DNA of 64,000 nucleotides from Stropharia rugosoannulata (GCA_028532985.1 JANCIK010000007.1:1736001-1800000), one strand, 5' to 3'. Numbered from the stretch's first letter, positions 46,681 to 59,472 are shown. Numbers and translations: made by a program. Notes: generated by a model from the sequence alone, not told the origin.

Positions 46681-48096
46681 CTGTCCGGCGGAGACGAGGT
46701 CCCTGCGACTCTGACAGCACGAGAATGTGTGCCGACACCTCGTCGATGCGTAAGTGGTTTTGGCACAGTTGATGTAGGGGTTTGAAGATGCTGACAATGG
46801 TGAACAGGCATAAAGTGCAATGATACAAGCATGCACTTAATATTCTCGTCTCGCCCGAATCAATGTTGTGGCTTGAAGGCAGGAGAGGGCTGGAGGTCGG
46901 TGAAGAGATTAGAGGGAGCAAGCTCACCTTGACCATTTAGACATTTATTTTCTTACCGTACTTCTTTATAATGAGGCATATTAGACTAATATATAATATA
47001 CACATAGAATTATCGTACTGAATGAGCTACTGACGCGATATGATCAGGATGCATGATGTCAGGACGAGTCCCGATGAGATGGCTTAAGCTTAGTATGTAT
47101 GTTTGTTTTTTGTGATAGTAGACATAAATCGTAGTTAGGCTATCAATATTCTACCACCACCAGTGTTACACTCATATATCTTTTAATCCGAAACAGAGAA
47201 CAACCTGCTGGAACTGTTATCCAAATTAACTTATACATACACTGAGCAAACCAGGTCTTCTGTCGAGCTTATAAGCAGAATAGTCAGAGTGATTTTTGAC
47301 TTGAACTTTTTTAAGTGGGGGAATAGCATCAGATTTGTATATTTCAGTTAAAAAATTTCTTAATAAGGTAGAAGGTATTAATGGCCAGTGTTTAAGAAGG
47401 TTCACGAGCATTAAGCTTAAGAAGGATCTAGTAAGAAGAAACACTTGGGATAAGCCCTCGAGGCCGCGCGACGGCGTGTTGTGGCACGCTTTGAGCCATC
47501 TTTAATTTGTGCTTTCCGTTCTTCCCTGGGCCTCCGTTGGGACGAGACAATCTTATTCACGACTAAACTGGGGCAAATGAGTCTTGATAGCCGTCGAGGT
47601 GCCGCAGATATCTAAACTTAATAAATCTACCTACTGTCAGTCTGCACGAGATGGGCGGCTCGACCCTGGCTTAGCCACCGTAACCCATCGTATCCTCGTC
47701 CCTCGTTTACAATCGGTCCGGGGCAATGCTGCTATGGCTTGTCTTAAGTTGGAGCCTCTTGACCAGCGTTATTAGCGCCGTTGACCCATGTCTTCTCGCT
47801 GCTGGCCGTTCCCGACCTTGCGCAAAATATATGCTTTGACGGATAGAAAGCAACACAAATCGAATGCGCAGTACAGTGCACCTCCGAGGTTCAAACTTGC
47901 AGACCACACCGACAAAATCAAGCTCAACCACGCCACGAGTGGTTCTCAACAAAACCGACAGCACGAGTCCATCAAAAAAATAGTTCTTTGCACAAAATGG
48001 CTCTACTATCAATAAGTAACCAACTCTCCAACGAATCTCCCCGTCGAATGGGTCAGATGACGAAGTAACCCGAGTGAAGGATAATCGAACGGCCAT
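46681..48096. other. No supported gene
   Basis: The minus frame at 46469-46936 overlaps the F-box relic and is probably its shadow. Frames at 47226-47444, 47584-47775 and 47707-48096 have no motif. AT-rich words occur at 46980-47020. Confidence 0.4.
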
Positions 48097-50187
48097 TTAA
48101 GTAGACCCAAGATTCAAGAAATCTCCATCGGGAGGGTGGCCAATAGGCGGGAAGTTTTGAGGCCGCGTTTTGCGATTGGGGCGGCATATACTATCCCATG
48201 AATTTGGTTGAATTGCATCCATGCCCTTCTTGTTAGACCAACTATAGCGAAATATTGAGGACCGGTCATTATACGCTTTATTATCCACAAAAATGACAGA
48301 TAACCGAACGTTGTCATCGGTCTCGACGAAATTGAGTGAGTTATAAACAATTTCTGCGCCTTTCGAGTTATACATTGCAATCCAGTAAACTTGTTTCAAG
48401 CCATTTGGTTTTGCTTGTTCTATGGATCGAAGAACTCGTTGGACACCCGGGGGATTGATAGGTGGAATCGCTTTGCGCAGTAAACGGAGGACGTCGTCTA
48501 TATCGTAATAATCAGGAAGATTGACGATAGCAAGGATGCGGGCATCGCTGGCATCTGCGGCAGACATTATGCCAGGGGAGGCATCATCCTTTGCCGTAGG
48601 AAAGAGTCGTCGAAGCATCGGAATGAGCCGGTCCTGCGTGAAAGCATGCAATCCGCGAGGCGACGCAGAACGTCGATTGCCCTGTCGAGAACGTTCATAC
48701 CACTCCGCTTGATAAGGGGGTATTTTAGAACGGGAAAAGTGGGCTTGCGAGAACTGAGATCTTGAAGGCGTCTTAGCCAACACTTGAAGGCTGTATTGAT
48801 ACCTTCGAGAATATCATTCAGAATTCTGGTTTTTAAGGTAATCTGAGTGAGGACTTGGGTATCGCTCCCTCGGCCCACTAGGAGAAAAAGAACTAAAGGC
48901 CCGAACAGAGCGCCGGTCAGTACTCCTTCCTGCATAGGCTGAGCGATGGCTAGGAGACTTGGACCTTGTACGTGTGTATGTCGCCTGAAGATGAGACTGG
49001 CGGTCGTCCAAAGACATGTCCTTCGTACTTCTGCTTCCATCGGCTGGATATTGCAACAACGAGAATGGTTCCGGTCCAAATAGCGAGTACCTGTCTGTAG
49101 AATGAGAGCAGCAGGTTCTGTGGCGATTTCGGGGGGATTGACAAGGCATTGGAGAATTGGGCCTCGAAAGATCATGGTGCAATGGCGAATGGGTGTCTGA
49201 TCCCTGAAGCCTGAGCCTTGTTTGTGAATAAGACATGACGTGTTCTCGATAACGTCTTGGTGAAGCAGTCGTCGAGCGACCACGTCGCGATGGAGAGCGG
49301 ATATTTGAACTGTGATGCATAAGCCTCGTTTGTGAGTGAGACTCACGACGTTCTTGATAATGTCTTGGTGAACTCGAACAATCGCGTCGCAAAGGGGAGC
49401 GTGCGTCTAAGCCGTGAAGTCTGGTCCTGGTTTGTGACTGAAAGTCGTGGGCTCGATAACGCGCTGGAGAACGATCATAACGCGCTGGAGAACGATCCCG
49501 TCGTGATGGGGAACGGGAGTCTGAATCCCGGAGTCTCGTCCGCGAGTAAGAATCGCGGCAGGTTCGATAGTGTCTTGGTGAACTCGAACAATTGCGTCGC
49601 GAAGGGGAGCGGGCGTCTAAGCCGTGGGGTCTGGTCCTGGTTTGTGACTGAAAATCGTGGTGGGCTCGATAATGCGCTAGAGAACGATCCCGTCGTGATG
49701 GGAAGCGGGAGTCTGAATCCTGGACTCTCGTCCGCGAGTAAGAGTCGCGGTGGGTGGTGTCGACGCTGTAAAGTTTGGTCCTCGTTTGTGAGCGAGAATC
49801 GTGGCGGGCTCGATAATGTGCTGGAGAACGACCCCGTCGTGATAATGGGGAGTGGGACTCTGAGTCGTGGAGTCTATGACTCGTTCGTGAGTAAGAGTTG
49901 TGACGGGTTCGATAATGTCTTGGTGTATACGAACGGTCGCGTCGCGATGGGGAGCGGGTGTCTAAGCCATGAAGTCTGGTCCTTGTTCGTGAATGAGAAC
50001 CGCGGCGGGCTCGATAACGTGTTGGAGAATGATCATGTCGCGAAGGGGTGTGGGAGTCTGAGTCTTGGATTCTGGGAGAGTAAGAGTCGCAGAGGTCCGT
50101 AGAGTGTAGTAGGGAAGAGGACCTCGATTGAGAGCGGGAGCGGGAGCGCTTCCGTTGTGATCTTGTATGGGAGGGGGGTTTTGACAT
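48097..50187 (-). pseudogene. RS-repeat (SR-like) protein with RRM-like tail, interrupted by one TGA
   Basis: The frame opens MSKPPSHTRSQRKRSRSRSQ at 50187. It runs through about seven tandem blocks of roughly 50 residues rich in SRTR, RSPSRRDRSP and HYR. The frame is then open without a break to 48097 apart from a TGA at 48814-48816, between KNQNSE and YSRRYQYSL. The last part (about 48330-48560) reads ILAIVNLPDYYDIDDVLRLL, QVYWIAMYNSKGAEIVYN and VRLSVIFVD, which has the strand-helix-strand pattern of an RNA-recognition motif without a clear RNP-1. SR proteins act in pre-mRNA splicing in the nucleus. The TGA fits a CGA-to-TGA change. Alternatively a weak 64-nt intron (GTCCTC...ACAG) could remove it, in which case the gene is intact. 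Confidence 0.6.
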
Positions 50188-51065
50188 GTAATAAAGTCCT
50201 GCTGCTAGATTGTGGTGTCCGCCCTGCAGGACAAGAACGTCATGAGCATAGGATGTTGCATACAATGCGCAAGAAATGACTGCCTATACCTTACTCGATT
50301 ACAATTAATAGCATCCAGGAACACTATAGAGCAGAGAAATTCTGTAAGAAGTGTGGCCCCCGAGAGGTGGGCCAATATTTGCCACTATTATTACTATGAA
50401 AGGGCTGCCGTGCCGTCGCCTCACTGAAAGGTTATGCTTATTTTGAATCATGTATCAAATTCGACTTTTAATAAACTCCCCTCGAATTTCTCCGTGATAT
50501 CCCAGAAGTTGATCTTGTTTGCTTTGTCGAAGGTGGTTATTGTGTTGACTTTGTAATTGTTGTAAAGCGATTCCAAATATTTTTTGTATTCGTCTTTTAT
50601 CGCCCAGTTTTCGGTGTCGTTATTGGCATCTGTGTGACTTTTCAAAATCGCAAGACACTTATTTATATTGGATTACCATATTTTATTCTGAATAATGGTT
50701 GTCAGAAGTTGATTTGAATTTCGTTGACATTCCTGCCCGACTGGTTCCCATTACTCCTGCAACAGCAGATTCAAGAAGAGTGGAAGGGGAAATATACGCT
50801 TACTTCGCGAGCTCAATGAAAACCTTTTTACAGAGAACCTAAGCGAGGAGCTAAGGCAAGATATAATACGATTATAAGAACTCAGACAACTGACAAAGAC
50901 AAGAATTACGCGAGGAGAATTATGACCAACGACGAAGCAGAATGTAATATGTACGTGCCCGTACCAGATCAATTACTTATCTTATCTTATCTTGACATCA
51001 TCGAAAAGAGATTGATTGAACCTCAATTTAGTCTATTAAGGGTCGACGTGCCGTCGCCTCATATA
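50188..51065. other. Intergenic, no supported gene
   Basis: This holds the upstream flank of the RS-repeat gene. A minus frame at 50448-50645 (starting KSHTDANNDTENW) is coding-like but short and unrecognised. Confidence 0.35.
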
Positions 51066-51210
51066 CACTGCTAGCGCCCATCTGTATATGGTGACCAAAT
51101 ATGTGTTACAAAATACGCCATGTACATATTTCCAAACATACATTTGGCAGAGATAAAGGCTTCGGCCTTACCATAAGTGGTAAGCCTGAGGCCATTTCTG
51201 ATTTATATGC
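51066..51210. mobile_element. Truncated copy of the CACTG MITE
   Basis: Starting CACTGCTAGCGCCCATCTG, it matches the complete copies at 34861 and 57011 through the ACATACATTTGGCAGAGAT word and the GGTAAGCC(T/C)GAGGCCATTT word. It then stops, so the right end is missing. Confidence 0.65.
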
Positions 51211-51630
51211 AATGAACCCAGCATCTCGGGATGCCTATTGGGTCTCGTAACTTACAAGTTGAACAGTGAATGTATTGTAAAGGACGTCGATGTGGTTTTC
51301 AATGTCCCGTGCTGTGGAGGAATATGATTTTGACTCGGGTATGCGGATGTGGGGGACCATTATTGCTTTACGGCAAGGTAATTTATATAACGAGGTAAGA
51401 CTTAGTGGGCACCGTATCATGAGTTGATGACAGACCTAGTCAAGACCTAGTACTAGTTCCAAAGGGGCTGCCTTATTACATGTAAGTAGTACTCATATAC
51501 TATTGCCACAATGATCTAGGTTCAATCTAAGCAAACTAAAAAGATACATATATGGTTTACTTGGATGGTTCTGCTATTGTGGTTAAGACGCCATGAGATT
51601 GCATAAAAAATTACATCGAATTTGTCTAAA
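51211..51630. other. Intergenic, no supported gene
   Basis: A short minus frame at 51235-51420 has no motif. The stretch includes the 3' flank of the RING gene. Confidence 0.35.
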
Positions 51631-52464
51631 CTATTCAGCAGTGTAGGGAAGCTTGTCTAGTAAATGACTAAGACCCCATACAGGAGCAAAACTGGTGCGC
51701 TGATATACTTGGGCTAGGCAACAAGGACAACTGAAATATCCCGCATACGTCACCGTAGTAGCATTTGGTTCCGCGAGGCCTTTACGGGCGGCGAAAAACT
51801 TGGAATGCTTGGTTATGCATGTATTGCAAAATATATGCCCACATGTCAATCTTTGTGTTCGTTAAAAATTCAGCGACATTATGCACAGAGCTTAAAAGGT
51901 AAAAAGCACATACCCAACCGGATTGTCATATATTTCTAGGCATATGCGGCAGGTGCCAAATTCAATTAAGGCTTCAACAATCTGATAAAGTAGGTATAAG
52001 CAATCGTCGCAATTGAATTACAAACAAACTGACACAGCGCTGACTCTCAACACGTTTCCTGAGTGTGTCCCGCTCCTCTTTGACTTTCTTGTACTTGGAC
52101 TTATACTGTTTGTCGAGACTGAGCACTTGAAGGGCTGGAACCTGATTCATGGCCTAGTATGCGTTAGAAAAAAGACTTTTAAATCTTTTCACTAAAAATA
52201 TTTTTTGGACATACTGGTAATGGTGACTGGTCATCGTTGGAAGAGCAAGTGTCCGGTACTGTCTTTGCGCTGTGAGTTGCTACAGAGCAGTGGTTATGTA
52301 ATCTGGCCACTGGATTAATAACCGCAATATGATCCATACTCACGAAGGTCATGGCCGGTCTCTACATCTCGGACCGCGCCCCCCGCACTGCCGGATTCTG
52401 CGATGTTCACCGCAATATTGGCCAAAACTAGTGATTTTTTGGTATGCGACCGGGTGATTGGCAT
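51631..52464 (-). CDS. RING-finger protein, 197 aa, probable E3 ubiquitin ligase
   Basis: Five exons from the start: 52464-52344, 52279-52215, 52153-52034, 51981-51914 and 51850-51631. The introns are 64, 61, 52 and 63 nt (donors GTGAGT, GTATGT, GTCAGT, GTATGT) with all phases correct. The N-terminal half is polar, followed by a coiled coil (LDKQYKSKYKKVKEERDTLR). The C-terminus carries a C3HC4 RING: CRIC, then TCGHIFCNTC across a splice site, and CPCC after a long linker of about 25 residues. The RING cysteines and histidine are all present, so it should bind two zinc ions and an E2 enzyme. Substrate unknown. An internal ATG at 52337 would give a shorter variant, but the 52464 start splices better. 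Confidence 0.8.
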
Positions 52465-54987
52465 TAAAGTAGAGCAATGGAGTTCTGGGATACAGCTATA
52501 TGGATCATATATTTATACTGGGGCGTGCAAAGCATTAATGCAAAGAAGTTTCTTTTGATGAATAATTGATGGCGATGCAATGGCGATGTTTATTTAATTT
52601 CCGAGTCTTTCAGAGCAACTAATAATTCACAAGTCTGCCGCTCCATGATATCAAAGGTTGGTCAAAGGGATTACTAGTTATTGGCAGGGGTTACGATACA
52701 CTAAAAGCTGCGATTTACGAGCCAATATAGCAGAAATAATTTGAATGCAAATTTAAAGGCCTTACCGAGAGTGCTTTGTGCTTTGACAGAAGACAGTCTT
52801 ACTAGCGACAAAAGGGCGCAAAGCTTGGATCACCTAAATCGCACGCAAATGCGACTCTGCATGATCGTCACTGTGCATTCTCGATGTTTTGGCAGCAATT
52901 ATGAGGTTAAGGAGCCGGGGACTGGGCGGGGCCTGAGGCCTGAATCGGAAATGACTAAAGGTGCAAATGGCTTGGAGGAGCTGCTCGGGCGAGCTCTGCC
53001 AATATATTCCAGTGACAGTACGCGAACGGGATAGAGTTGGTGCCTCGGTCACCTTCTACTTTAATGTTTACTGATGTACATCCTTACGAGTGTTATGCTT
53101 ATCTCCAATGCAGCATGGCCGAACTGGGAACTATGCCGAGCTCGTACATACTCGAGTCAAAACAGAGCGAAGAGAGTTGGCACACCGCCGGGGGTTGGAT
53201 ATAATATCGTTTGACAGCAATGCGGTCGGAAATTCCTTGATAAACGGTAGCCGACAGAGGCTATTAAGCGCGTTTGATAAAGCTTTCAAGCACACATGTG
53301 AAATGAATATAAAATTTGAAACACTGGCCATGGTACAGTATGCAGTTGTGAAGTCTGCCCTTGTCATTGTTGGAATTAAGACTTGAAAATGACTAGATGA
53401 AAGACGTAAATCACGCCACGCGGTAGGTAGTCGCCACACGATCCTAGTTCTGATGAACGTGCTCTTGCTCCATCAACCTTTTCATGAAAGACTTTAAAAT
53501 AATCGGTTTGATGATTAACTAGAGCTCGTGCGAAAATGAGTAAGTCCTCGAAATGTCCAAGATGGATTATCGCAGTGCTGCTTAGTGCTGTGCACGGCCC
53601 TCTCACACTCAGTATATAACCCCAGCTCGATATTAGATTCTCGAAATGCTTGTCCATTCGCCGCGGGAAGTGGGGCCGACCTAAAAAAATTTTTTTTTGG
53701 GGGGGGTTAAATCTGTCCAAAGTAATCCCGTGCTTTGAGTGCCACCAGGACCGGTCGATCTTGATATTTCATGCTCTCTAGGGTGACGTTTCTCACTATG
53801 GGGTTGAACCTCAAAAACAAGGTCAATGACCTGCACTACGATTCTGCTCTCTGCGTCTCCGCGTCGAGTGCCTTATACGATGTAAAACCGTTTCCTGGAA
53901 CGCGAAATAAGAGGGTTTGATGTGTGGCAAGCGCTGAGCCTTTTCAGCTTATTTGTAGCGATTTTAAAAAAAAACCTTTGCCGGGTTCTCTTCAACATCC
54001 ATGGATTCTTTGAATGGTGATGGAGGTCGGCCGTACGGAATCATTTTCGACGTTTCGATTTCAGCTTCGGCATAGGGCAAACAAAATTCCTAGTCCTAGA
54101 AAGATTGACTAAGTTGGACGACACACGAGACGACGACTACCTGGCTATGATACGTACGTGAGGAGATCGACTCTAAGTGATAATAAGACCTGCTGTTGTT
54201 GGACGTTTTGGAAACACGGGTCGTAATGGTCCAGCACGACCAACGGAGTATCGTATAGTTTCCATATAACGCCGTTGACACAGCTGGGCCCGTTCATTTC
54301 TGGCGTGAGCGATTTGCCTTGGTGGTGTATAAGTGTGATATCTCTGAATTTAACCAACTTCACGACCTACGAGAAAAATATGGGCTGAATGGCACGGGAT
54401 GACCGTATGGAGTTGATATCGCCGCCGTGGAAGAATACGGCGGTGACAGATAAATGTTAAACCGTTATTGGAATGATAATCTGAATCTGAATGGTGGTAG
54501 AGGCTCAAACTTCAGTAGTCGATAAGATCCCGCCCTATGGAATGCTTCGCTATCCACGTCTTTCTCTGGATGCTCGTACGCGCGACTGTGATATCTCTTG
54601 TTCACCCTGCTCGACATGTGTGTTCCTAGGCGACATAATCGTTGAACGTTGATCAGTAAGCCACTAAAGCGACATACGTCAATTTACTGCTCGAGCAGCC
54701 TCTTCTATGTCGAAGGAACCAGTATCTCTATTGCTCGGTTGGCGCAGTGCGTGCCCACGACAGGTACATCCGGGGGATGTTCGGGATACTTATCAATTAT
54801 AATTAGTGACTGCATCTCGGTCATCACACGCAGTAGTAATTACTGCAGAAACCACGGCAGATTGGGAAGCAATGCAATGTCGAATCGATGTGCCGTTAGT
54901 TGGCTGCTAGTAGTGCTTTTGATTTTTGAAGTACTATGCGTAGCCCTGGCAGGAGTGTTAGGTAAGTTAGAGGTCACGGGGCTTGAA
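52465..54987. other. No recognised gene; one coding-like exon
   Basis: On the minus strand, 54363-54145 after a TCGTAG acceptor reads VVKLVKFRDITLIHHQGKSL and CVNGVIWKLYDTPLVVLDHY, which looks like a genuine exon, but no partner exons were found. Frames at 52741-53034, 53090-53386 and 53376-53720 lack motifs. An A/T/G homopolymer run (A7 T9 G8) lies at 53684-53707. Confidence 0.35.
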
Positions 54988-56917
54988 GCCCAGTGAAAAC
55001 GTGCTCTGCTGCCATCTGCAGAGAGCGGCATCATCGGAGTTTTCGCGCGCATTTCCGAGGTTATCCGCGCTGGTCCACCACGATCTGTTCAATAGTGCTA
55101 CCAGCTACCTGCGGCAAGAGGCCCACCGGTATGTGACTGGCGTAGCAGAGTCCGTAGCTATAGGTGGTACCCATGTAGTAGACGGTTACAGAAATAAATA
55201 TATGTTAGCAGTTTTGCTCGGATATGAACAAAAAAACACAGATTTGATATTATTCAAGGGAAAGATCTCCACTTCTGTTATGTGCGGAAGTGAGCAGATT
55301 TTCTCGTTTGTTACCAGATAGTCTCAGATTTTTCTAACAGGTCAACCAAATATGTGCGGATATCGCCTGACAGTTTTCTGCAAACGGGACAAATTCTGCG
55401 TGTCTCTGTGCATATCCATATTAGAACGGATATAAACAGTCTCCGGTTTTAAGCGGAGCTTCAAGCTTCAAGCCCAGTGAGAACAAGCTCCGCTTGACAC
55501 GCAGGATTTGTCCCGTTTGCAGAAAACTGTCAGGCAATATCAGCGCATATCTGGTTGCATTCTTAGAAAAATCCCAGACTATCTGCTAACAAACGAGACA
55601 ATCCGCCCGTTTCTGTGCATGACAGAGGTGGAGATCTTTGCTTTGAAACAATATCAAATCTGTGCTTTTCCGTTTATATTCGAGCAAAATCATTATATTT
55701 CTGTAAATTTCTGCTACATAGGTACCACCTATAGCTACAGATTCTGCTACACCAGTCATGTACCAGTGGCCCTCTCGCCGATGACAGCTGGTAGTCCTAC
55801 AGTCATCTCGTAGCCTTGGTTCCCTTACTATGGGCTTCATACTAAGTCTTGAATCAAGGTCAGAGAACGTTTGCTCCTTCGTATTAAGAAAACGGGATAT
55901 ACCTTGTTGGTTGTCCAGTCAATGACTTTGCCTTACTTCGGAAGTCCTCCATTGTACGTGTGTGATTACATACCGGGCCATAAGGTATATCTGATAAATT
56001 TATGTCAAGCCTTGCTCTTACCACCAACACGGCACAACGGCGTCGCAGCAACTTCAGGAACTTCCAGGGTAATGGAGGTAGGAGCAATGGCGGACTGCAC
56101 TGGGAGAGACAGCGCTGGGAGTGATAGCAGCCGGATGAACAAAGGGCCTGCTTGAGCTCGTCAATATCTTTCTTGTGGTCACTGATACGATTGCTGCAGA
56201 ATATAGTGAGTATATGCGTACAAAAACCCATGAAACCGACGCTTTCAGGGATAATTCACGCATCTTCTCGTATGTATATTGCTCGAGAGTCTGACTTTCA
56301 AATATGTTCTCGTTTACAACGCGTGTCTGCGCCTGCATGAAGTGGATGAATACGGAACATATAAGTGACTTTAACCATAGATATAGTCTCAGGTAGTTGT
56401 TTATGAAACTGACTCACAGAACCAACGCAGAACTCTGCAGCGCGCCATATGTCATTTGTTGATTGTCGACATACTATTCAGCAGGTGAAGGCAGGGGACA
56501 AGCAGGGTTGAAGAAGTTTGCCCAAATTTTGCTCCATAGTGAGCTAGGTCTCAGCCATGTTGACGAGCTACGTTGACGTTCATGCCAAAGGAAAGATACA
56601 TAGATTGAAGAGGACGAGGAGACAAAGACGACGCATCATCGATTGTTTGCGCTTGTGCCTCAAGACTATTGATGCATATGTAAGCGCCTGCACGCCGACA
56701 TTTACATCATAGTCAAATCCAAGTCGAAATCATTTTTAAGTCATAGTCAAGGCTTAAGTTGGTCAAATCATAGTTCTACCAAAGTTTCGCAATCCTGTAC
56801 ATCGAACCAGATTGTGGTGGACCAGAGCGGACAACCCCGGAAATGCGCGGGAAAACTCCGACGATGCCACACGCTGCAGCTCTGCCCGGATGGCAGCGGA
56901 GTACGTTTTCACTGGGC
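54988..56917. mobile_element. Non-autonomous TIR element, about 1.93 kb, with inner inverted repeat
   Basis: The outer terminal repeats, 54988-55091 and 56804-56917, start GCCCAGTGAAAACGT and share CGCATTTCCG, GG(A)GTTTTC and CTGGTCCACCAC words. TTGAA flanks both ends (54983-54987 and 56918-56922), a possible 5-bp target duplication. The element contains a 310-bp inner inverted repeat and no recognisable transposase. A minus-strand exon-like piece at 56338-56240 (starting MQAQTRVVNENIFESQ) may be a captured or chance segment. The superfamily is not assigned. Confidence 0.6.
55096..55800. repeat. Inner inverted repeat, 310-bp arms
   Basis: 55096-55405 and 55491-55800 are inverted copies at roughly 80% identity by eye (for example CTGTCAGG/CCTGACAG, GGTACC(C)ATGTAG words). 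The loop is about 85 bp and holds another CCCAGTGAGAACAAGCTCCG word like the outer end, so a smaller element may be nested in the larger one. Confidence 0.65.
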
Positions 56918-57010
56918 TTGAAAGCTTGATTGGTAACTGTAGGTTTGTAGTGACGATTTTAATCGCCTAAATTACATGGAAGTTGGTCTTAAGCCGAAGA
57001 AATTGCCTTG

Positions 57011-57209
57011 CACTGCTGGCGCCCATCTGTATATGGCAACCAAATATGTGTTCCAAAATACGTCATGTATTTCCAGACATACATTTGGCAGAGATAAAGA
57101 CTTCGGGCTTACCTTTCTGACCTATTTTCAGGCCATAAATGTCGAAACAGATACAAGACGTATTTAAAACACATTTTTGGTTGTCATATACAGGTGGGTG
57201 CCCGCAGTG
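57011..57209. mobile_element. MITE with CACTG ends, 199 bp, TTG target duplication
   Basis: The ends are CACTGCTGGCGCCCATCTG and the inverted CACTGCGGGCACCCACCTG. TTG flanks both sides (57008-57010 and 57210-57212). The body matches the 34861 copy apart from a deletion of about 25 bp in the middle. Confidence 0.7.
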
Positions 57210-57212
57210 TTG

Positions 57213-57845
57213 TCGGACCTATATCGCGCATTTTACAGGAGCATCGGAGAGCGTATAAAAGGTAGTTTTTTTCAACAGAAATAAACTTGAGCAGGCGATT
57301 CTAGATTGGTTATGCACCGGGTGTTTGGGAGGGATATACTACATTCTCGCCAGTTGCACACGAACAGAGGAGCCACCGAAATGATAATCCCATTCCATTC
57401 TTGCCATCTGTTTTGAACAACTAGTAACGAGTCTCTTCAAATGTAGGACTGTCGGGCCCGCACATGCACAAAATCGATCTGAGCACACACATTGCACAGA
57501 TCTATATAACATTGTACCCGTTAGCTCTGCCCAAGTTGAGTACTGGTCGTATTTCTATATAACTTCCAATTGTGATACAAGGGCAAAGTCTAATTTACAT
57601 CAATATTAGGCAAATCAAAATCTTTCCGATAGAGGAACCCCGGGGTTCCCCATAGCCAGAGGGTTGCACACTATACAAAAAAATACAATTGTATTTATGA
57701 ATCACTGATTTCCAAGGCATTAAAGACCTACATGCAACATGCATCGTCACTTCTTTGAATAATCCCCGCCTGAATTGATGTAGCTTGGCGTGGCGGACGG
57801 AGAGACAACCGCAGATCGAGGTCGCGGTCGAGGTCGAGGTCGCGG
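57213..57845. other. Intergenic, no supported gene
   Basis: A GGTCGAGGTCGCGG-type short tandem at 57817-57850 lies next to the stop codon of the RTC4-like gene. Nothing else was seen. Confidence 0.4.
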
Positions 57846-58824
57846 TCACGGTTCAGTTATTTCATCATCTGAAACCCTAATGTTCCTGAATCCATCCACT
57901 AAATCTGTATGTCCTTTCTCATACTCCTCGATCTCATGGCGACGTCTCCGCGCTCGGTTCAATACTATTTTGTCGCTTGTAGTAAATTCATCTTCCTCGA
58001 GTTCATCATTCTCGGGAAACATGCCGATACCGTAAGCACGACTATCGCGTAAGGTCTTAAATGCCTCTTCTATCCCTACTACACGTCCGTTCCGGCCAGT
58101 TGCCATGTCTTCCATAATTAGACGGAGGGCCACCTCAGGTATGAGAATCCGCCTCACAAACTCTTCTCGCGTTAATGGATAAACAAGTATAGGATCGATA
58201 CCATGCAAAGGCAACATATCATACAGCATCTGGAAAATGATGCAATAGCCTTGCTCCCCATAACTATATATATATGGTAAAGAATAAGTCAGAAAGGCGA
58301 GATACTGATCACGACTTACTATCCTGTTTGTCCATTGTCAAAAGTACAAAATTCTTCCTGAATGGATGATCGAGCCTTTCGACGTTGTTTGTCGCCCACC
58401 ACTTCCAGCCAAAAAATATTTTCTCGATCTGACGAATGTTCTAGTATTGCCTGTAGGTGGGGCTTAAGTCGCAAAACACGACTGGGAAAGATTTCCCAGT
58501 CAATCGTCTTTGGCCAACCCTTCGAATCGGCTTCGCGGAGGACTTTGTTCTCGAATTCGTGACGCGTGCAAACTTTGACAAATGCAGTAAACGGCGCACG
58601 CAACCCGGCAGAATTATCTGGTCTAGGGTCTGGGGTAGAATATTTGCGTGCATTGTTAATAAGTTGCAACAACCGGCGTGATGGGGACGACTTGAAGGGT
58701 GTATCGCAGTATGGGCAGAGAATGATACCTACCATATTTCAGCGGGAAGTCGTGAGCGGATAGTAGGACGTAGCACGGACTAAGGTAGTTACTTACCCCG
58801 CTTACTGGTCGTGACTGTGTCCAT
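57846..58824 (-). CDS. RTC4-like domain protein, 284 aa
   Basis: Exons from the start: 58824-58797, 58728-58320 and 58263-57846. The introns are 68 and 56 nt (both GTAAGT donors) with correct phase. The protein begins MDTVTTSKRG and goes straight into the domain: ILCPYCDTPFKSSPS, then FVKVCTRHEFENK, SKGWPKTIDW, CTFDNGQTGYYGEQGYCIIF (across the second intron), LTREEFVRRILIPEVALRLI, AYGIGMFPEN, ending in a Lys/Arg/Glu-rich helix. This order matches the RTC4 domain (restriction of telomere capping 4) as found in Agaricomycetes. The yeast member is only loosely linked to telomere capping, so a role cannot be stated. The family is usually longer at the N-terminus; here the domain is nearly the whole protein. 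Confidence 0.75.
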
Positions 58825-59472
58825 TCGAAAAACGGTTCCCCTTCAGCTTTGAGTTCTATATGCTATATATATGCATATAGTACTGGTAGTGTGGCCTCAC
58901 TGTGGCGATGAATGCGACGAATGCCATTGTTTGGAGTTGGCTTGGAGACTAAGTTCAAGCTTAAGCTTCACGTACTATATATATACTTAGTCACTATAAA
59001 TAGTATAAATATTTGATTATGTAATATTGTCACCGACTAGCTAGTACTTTCGAATTCACGGTGGACCATGTTGTGAAATTTAAACAAAAGATCACACTGA
59101 CTTGGCTCGTTCAAAACCACTAAGCACAAGTTGAGCACAAGTGACCCAACATTGACCTTGGGCTGACCATCGACTAGTAACTATAGTACGGTATCATACG
59201 ACTGAACGGCGACCGGCCTTTCATCAAACTGAATAATGATCGGATATATATGCATTGTCATGCAAGCAGCAAGTTATATGTATGGAAGTTACATCGATCC
59301 CAGTACGACATATACAAGACATATAGTACTATATATATATTAAATTCAGGCTCAAGAGTAGTATATCTACTATCAGGGAGTGAGCGCCAGTAGTACTCGA
59401 GTAGTACTAGAGTAGTACTAGCGTGACTACTCTTAATTAATCGCTGATAGATTCTGCCATGGCATCTAATTT
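58825..59472. other. AT-rich intergenic stretch
   Basis: This holds ATATATAT tracts (58859-58880, 58975-58990, 59325-59340) and GTAGTACTAG repeats at 59390-59425. No gene seen. Confidence 0.45.

Noticed and set aside
49332..50102. 256-codon plus-strand open frame
   Set aside because: It is the complement of the RS-repeat region of the minus-strand gene; the serine/arginine codon bias keeps it open.
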